Below, one piece after another: positions 61,493-64,000 of a stretch of DNA of 64,000 bases. Source of the DNA: Chitinophagaceae bacterium (lineage in GTDB: Bacteria; Bacteroidota; Bacteroidia; Chitinophagales; Chitinophagaceae). Each line of letters starts with the position of its first letter. Positions within the stretch are counted from its first letter, which is position 1. The stretch spans positions 62,001-126,000 of the forward strand of contig PMSV01000004.1 of NCBI GenBank assembly GCA_003168265.1, written 5' to 3'. The translations under genes were made by a program, and so were the position numbers. Below the pieces are notes generated by a model, which worked only from the letters and a program-made list of their open reading frames with translations, had not been told where the DNA came from and made no database searches.

Positions 61493-61849
61493 ATGATTAC
61501 AAAAAATCTAACCATTGCTATGGCTTTTTTTGGCGCAATTATTTTTCCTCCGTCTACCTGCGATATTTCAGGCAAATGGTCAGGCCCCTTTGCCGGCCTG
61601 GACGGAAATTCTTACAATTTAAGCTACGAATTCAAAGTGAGCGGGAATAAATTGTCTGGTAATGCAACCTGGCCCGAAGGCACCGTATCGATTGATTCGG
61701 GAACCATACTAGATTCCTCGATCCGGTTTAACCTAAATTTTGATGGCGAGATCATCCCCCATAGCGGATACTGTTATAAGGATTCTATCAGCATGAATAT
61801 CATTCTAAATTCGACCCCAATGCATTTTACACTCAAAAAGAATCGATAA
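61493..61849 (+). CDS. Small exported beta-rich protein
   Basis: About 118 residues: a signal peptide (MITKNLTIAMAFFGAIIFPPSTC) and a domain beginning DISGKWSGPFAGLDG, with SYEFKVSGNKLSGNATWPEG and a final MHFTLKKNR, which repeat the alternating strand pattern of small lipocalin-like proteins common in Bacteroidota. I do not know its function. The ATG at 61493 is preferred over one five codons earlier because the signal peptide starts there. Confidence 0.65.
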   Translation: MITKNLTIAMAFFGAIIFPPSTCDISGKWSGPFAGLDGNSYNLSYEFKVSGNKLSGNATWPEGTVSIDSGTILDSSIRFNLNFDGEIIPHSGYCYKDSISMNIILNSTPMHFTLKKNR

Positions 61850-61865
61850 ATGGCAGTCGGGTGTT

Positions 61866-62816
61866 TTAGGGAATGATCACGATCCGCTTACCCGCCAACT
61901 CATTCTGTTCCCAGGCCCAGGCAATTTCCGAAAGTGGAACCCTCAGAATATCCATATGGAATTTCTGCTGCCTGATCCCCTCCCAGACGCCCTCTATCTC
62001 CTTCGTTAATATATCCCAGGAAATGGTACCCACCCCCATCATCTGAAGACCGGAAGTCCTCAAGGCAGAGGCCGGAAGTTTAATATCCGAACCCGCCATG
62101 CCCCCGATCTCTATATAACGGATATTCCTTTTTGCAAATCCAACTTCCTGTGGAATAAAAGTGCTGATTAGTATTTCTGCGGGATGGCCCCAAAGAAAAT
62201 CAACAACCACATCTATAGTGAGCTGTTGAAAGGCTTTCTTCAAATTTTCATCTGATTGACGGAGATCAATAACCTCATCGGCTCCAAGGGCTCCTAAAAG
62301 TTCAAGGGATTCCGGGTTCCTTCCCGTCCCGATCACGCAGCCGGCTCCCAGCATTTTGGCAACCTGGAATGCGATCCTTCCCGAAACACCGGTTGCCCCA
62401 TTGACAAGTACTGTCTCGCCTGCCTGCAATTTTGCGGAATATTTTAATGGTAATAGTGAGGTCAGCACGGAAGGAGGAATAGCCGCTGCTTCTGCCGGAT
62501 CAATCCCTTCAGGAATCGGAATCGAATAACCGGCGACCACTTTTTCTGCAAATGCCCCATAGGGCGGCTTCATATTCCCGAAGCCAACCAGCTTTCCATC
62601 GGGAGTCCTGCCAATACCATCCGTCCCTACGATTGCTGGGAATTGGGGATATAATTTTTTACTGGAATAATGATTGCCCTTCACCGTGCCCTTGTCGAAA
62701 TTTTCCAAGACAGTTGCCAGCACTTCAACCAGGATCTCTCCCTCACCGGGAATCGGATCTGGAAATTCGCTGTATTTGGGGATATCATTGAACCCGTTGA
62801 TTACCGCTGCTTTCAT
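61866..62816 (-). CDS. Zinc-independent MDR-family alcohol dehydrogenase / quinone oxidoreductase
   Basis: A 316-residue medium-chain reductase. GroES-like N-terminal part (FPAIVGTDGIGRTPDGKLVGFG), then the NAD(P)-binding fold with VNGATGVSGRIAFQVAKMLGA and IGTGRN. Catalytic and structural zinc ligands are not evident, so it is of the quinone-reductase type. It is transcribed toward the 123-aa gene (convergent, 16-bp gap). No partner suggests a substrate. Confidence 0.8.
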   Translation of the reverse strand: MKAAVINGFNDIPKYSEFPDPIPGEGEILVEVLATVLENFDKGTVKGNHYSSKKLYPQFPAIVGTDGIGRTPDGKLVGFGNMKPPYGAFAEKVVAGYSIPIPEGIDPAEAAAIPPSVLTSLLPLKYSAKLQAGETVLVNGATGVSGRIAFQVAKMLGAGCVIGTGRNPESLELLGALGADEVIDLRQSDENLKKAFQQLTIDVVVDFLWGHPAEILISTFIPQEVGFAKRNIRYIEIGGMAGSDIKLPASALRTSGLQMMGVGTISWDILTKEIEGVWEGIRQQKFHMDILRVPLSEIAWAWEQNELAGKRIVIIP

Positions 62817-62888
62817 GATGAATATTTAAAGCAAAAATCGCTTTAGAAAATCCCGCAAACATTAACATTTGATAAGAAATCGGAGTCC

Positions 62889-63260
62889 CTATATCCGGGT
62901 TTGGGTCCTACTCTTTTCCTTTGGGCTTATCACCTCATTATAAGCCACAGTCAGAACCTCAATCAGCAGGTTTATGGAGATGGTGTCCAGTTCGAGTGTA
63001 GTAGCTCCCTTTTCCCCCCATTTGTTCGGAACCGGATAGATATTATCGGGATCCTTTTCGCAGAATTGCTTTTGCTGAGCCGGAGTCAAAAAAAGATTGG
63101 CAGTATTGTTCTTGTCAAGGTAGGTGGAGAACATTCTTTTCCCCTTCACTTTGAAGGCGATTCGGTCAAAATGCTTTACCTGCTCCGTTTTCGGAAAGGA
63201 AAGGGCGATTTCGATATACCTGAGTTCGGAAATCACAGCATAATTTACGAAAAAATCCAT
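62889..63260 (-). CDS. MmcQ/YjbR family protein
   Basis: A 123-residue protein of the YjbR fold: EIALSFPKTEQVKHFDRIAFKVKGKRMFSTYLDKNNTANLFLTPAQQKQFC and LLIEVLTVAYNEV. The fold resembles that of MmcQ, often described as DNA-binding, without proof. A shorter start within the first 15 residues is possible. It is divergent from the secreted-protein gene at 63398 and follows no obvious operon partner. Confidence 0.8.
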   Translation of the reverse strand: MDFFVNYAVISELRYIEIALSFPKTEQVKHFDRIAFKVKGKRMFSTYLDKNNTANLFLTPAQQKQFCEKDPDNIYPVPNKWGEKGATTLELDTISINLLIEVLTVAYNEVISPKEKSRTQTRI

Positions 63261-63397
63261 TCACCCGCACAATGCCCCCCATGACCAGTCAACAGGGCCG
63301 CACACCCATTTATAAGTTTAGCAAATTATTTTTTAAACTTCCGGCCCCTTTTCTTGTTAAAATCATAAGACCGGCCGACGAGCTTAAAACACGCAAT

Positions 63398-64000
63398 ATG
63401 AAAAATCTGGTTTTTAAAATGTCGCTCTCAGCAATTCTGCTGATCTCCGCGCAATTTGCCTTTTCCCAGGAAGAATGGCCTAAATGGATCACGATGGACA
63501 ATGGAACGGTGATCAATCTTTACCAACCTCAAACTGAGAATTTTTCCGGAAACAAGCTGACCCTGCGTCTGGCCATTTCCGTGGCTGAAAATGGAAGCCA
63601 GCAACCCGAATTCGGGGTATGCTGGATCAATGCAGTAGCCGAGACGGATAAAGACAAGAGGGAAGTCACACTGGAATCGGTCAATGTGAAGGACCTGAAA
63701 TTCCAGGGAGACAGCGGCATCGTATCGAGAGTCGCCCTGAAACCGGCGATAGAATCGCATTTTCTACAACTAGCGGGAGTCCTTCCATTGGATGAATTGC
63801 TTTCGAGCCTGGACGATTACCAGACGGAAACCAAACAATCCGAAAACATCAATAGCCAGTTGCCGCAGGTTTATTATCGTAACAAACCATCGATGCTGGT
63901 TCTCATTGACGGAGATCCTAAGATCAAAACAGATCCTCATACGAAACTGGACCGTGTACTCAATACGCCTTTCACCATGATCCGCTTCTCGGATGGGAAA
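63398..64000 (+). CDS. Secreted protein, 5' part only (continues beyond the window)
   Basis: The frame from ATG 63398 is open to the right edge (201 codons). A signal peptide (MKNLVFKMSLSAILLISAQFAFS) precedes a beta-rich region: WPKWITMDNGTVINLYQPQTEN, LRLAISVAENGSQQPEFGV and a later PQVYYRNKPSMLVLIDGDPKI. The pattern resembles large uncharacterised Bacteroidota secreted proteins that begin with such a region; I do not recognise a domain. The rest lies outside the window. Confidence 0.8.
   Translation, partial: MKNLVFKMSLSAILLISAQFAFSQEEWPKWITMDNGTVINLYQPQTENFSGNKLTLRLAISVAENGSQQPEFGVCWINAVAETDKDKREVTLESVNVKDLKFQGDSGIVSRVALKPAIESHFLQLAGVLPLDELLSSLDDYQTETKQSENINSQLPQVYYRNKPSMLVLIDGDPKIKTDPHTKLDRVLNTPFTMIRFSDGK

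Overview
The window looks like chromosomal DNA of a Bacteroidota bacterium, most likely of the Chitinophagaceae type (inferred; no rRNA is present). The signs are a TonB receptor with an N-terminal carboxypeptidase-like domain, a DUF5686 outer-membrane protein, TonB-C-like tails on other enzymes, MORN/YwqK and HU/CCDC81-type proteins, DUF4965, DUF6786 and DUF2961 proteins, a bacillithiol gene (bshC), and weak Shine-Dalgarno sequences. There is no rRNA, tRNA, CRISPR array, complete insertion sequence or prophage.

Layout. Positions 1-13.5 kb hold the end of a patatin-type protein on + and then an almost continuous minus-strand run: flavodoxin reductase, penicillin acylase, small membrane protein, DUF5686, GNAT, a hypothetical, and a histidine-degradation block (hutI, cation/proton antiporter, formiminotransferase-cyclodeaminase, hutG). 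At 13.7-23 kb lie a mazEF module with a paired-palindrome operator, an MHS transporter, purK-purE, HPPD, an L,D-transpeptidase and aspartate kinase. At 23-32.5 kb lie bshC, a hydroxyproline-type pair (FAD dehydrogenase and 2-oxoglutarate-semialdehyde dehydrogenase) around a glutaminase-like protein, a SWIB protein with a histone-like tail, and rimO. At 32.6-38 kb lie a DoxX-like protein, an HU-domain membrane protein, a cupin, an amidohydrolase, a half-length FKBP, a structured gene-free stretch and an M20 hydrolase.

Positions 38-52 kb carry two complete ECF42-type sigma factor modules with DGPF/YCII partners (one partner gene in the first, three in the second). Both modules share an upstream motif. 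Between them is a carbohydrate region: a GH109-like protein with an N-acetylhexosamine kinase-like protein on +, and UxaA, DUF6786, FAH-family and DUF2961 proteins on -, interrupted by a toxin-antitoxin module whose ParE toxin has decayed. Positions 52-64 kb hold a TonB receptor with a cysteine-containing partner, a VOC protein, a clan AA protease, a degenerate patch with gene fragments, a glycosyltransferase, a 5'-truncated S9 peptidase, an orphan HicB, a secreted DinB, a Crp-type regulator, an MDR oxidoreductase, a YjbR protein and the start of a large secreted protein.

The most interesting observations are the paired ECF42 modules with a shared promoter-like motif; the gene-free stretch at 36.06-36.43 kb with 13-nt repeats, crossing inverted repeats and a cluster of DnaA-box-like 9-mers near a change in gene-strand bias; the ParE toxin apparently silenced by one base change that is harmless to its antitoxin; and an N-acetylhexosamine/sugar-acid locus with several poorly known families.
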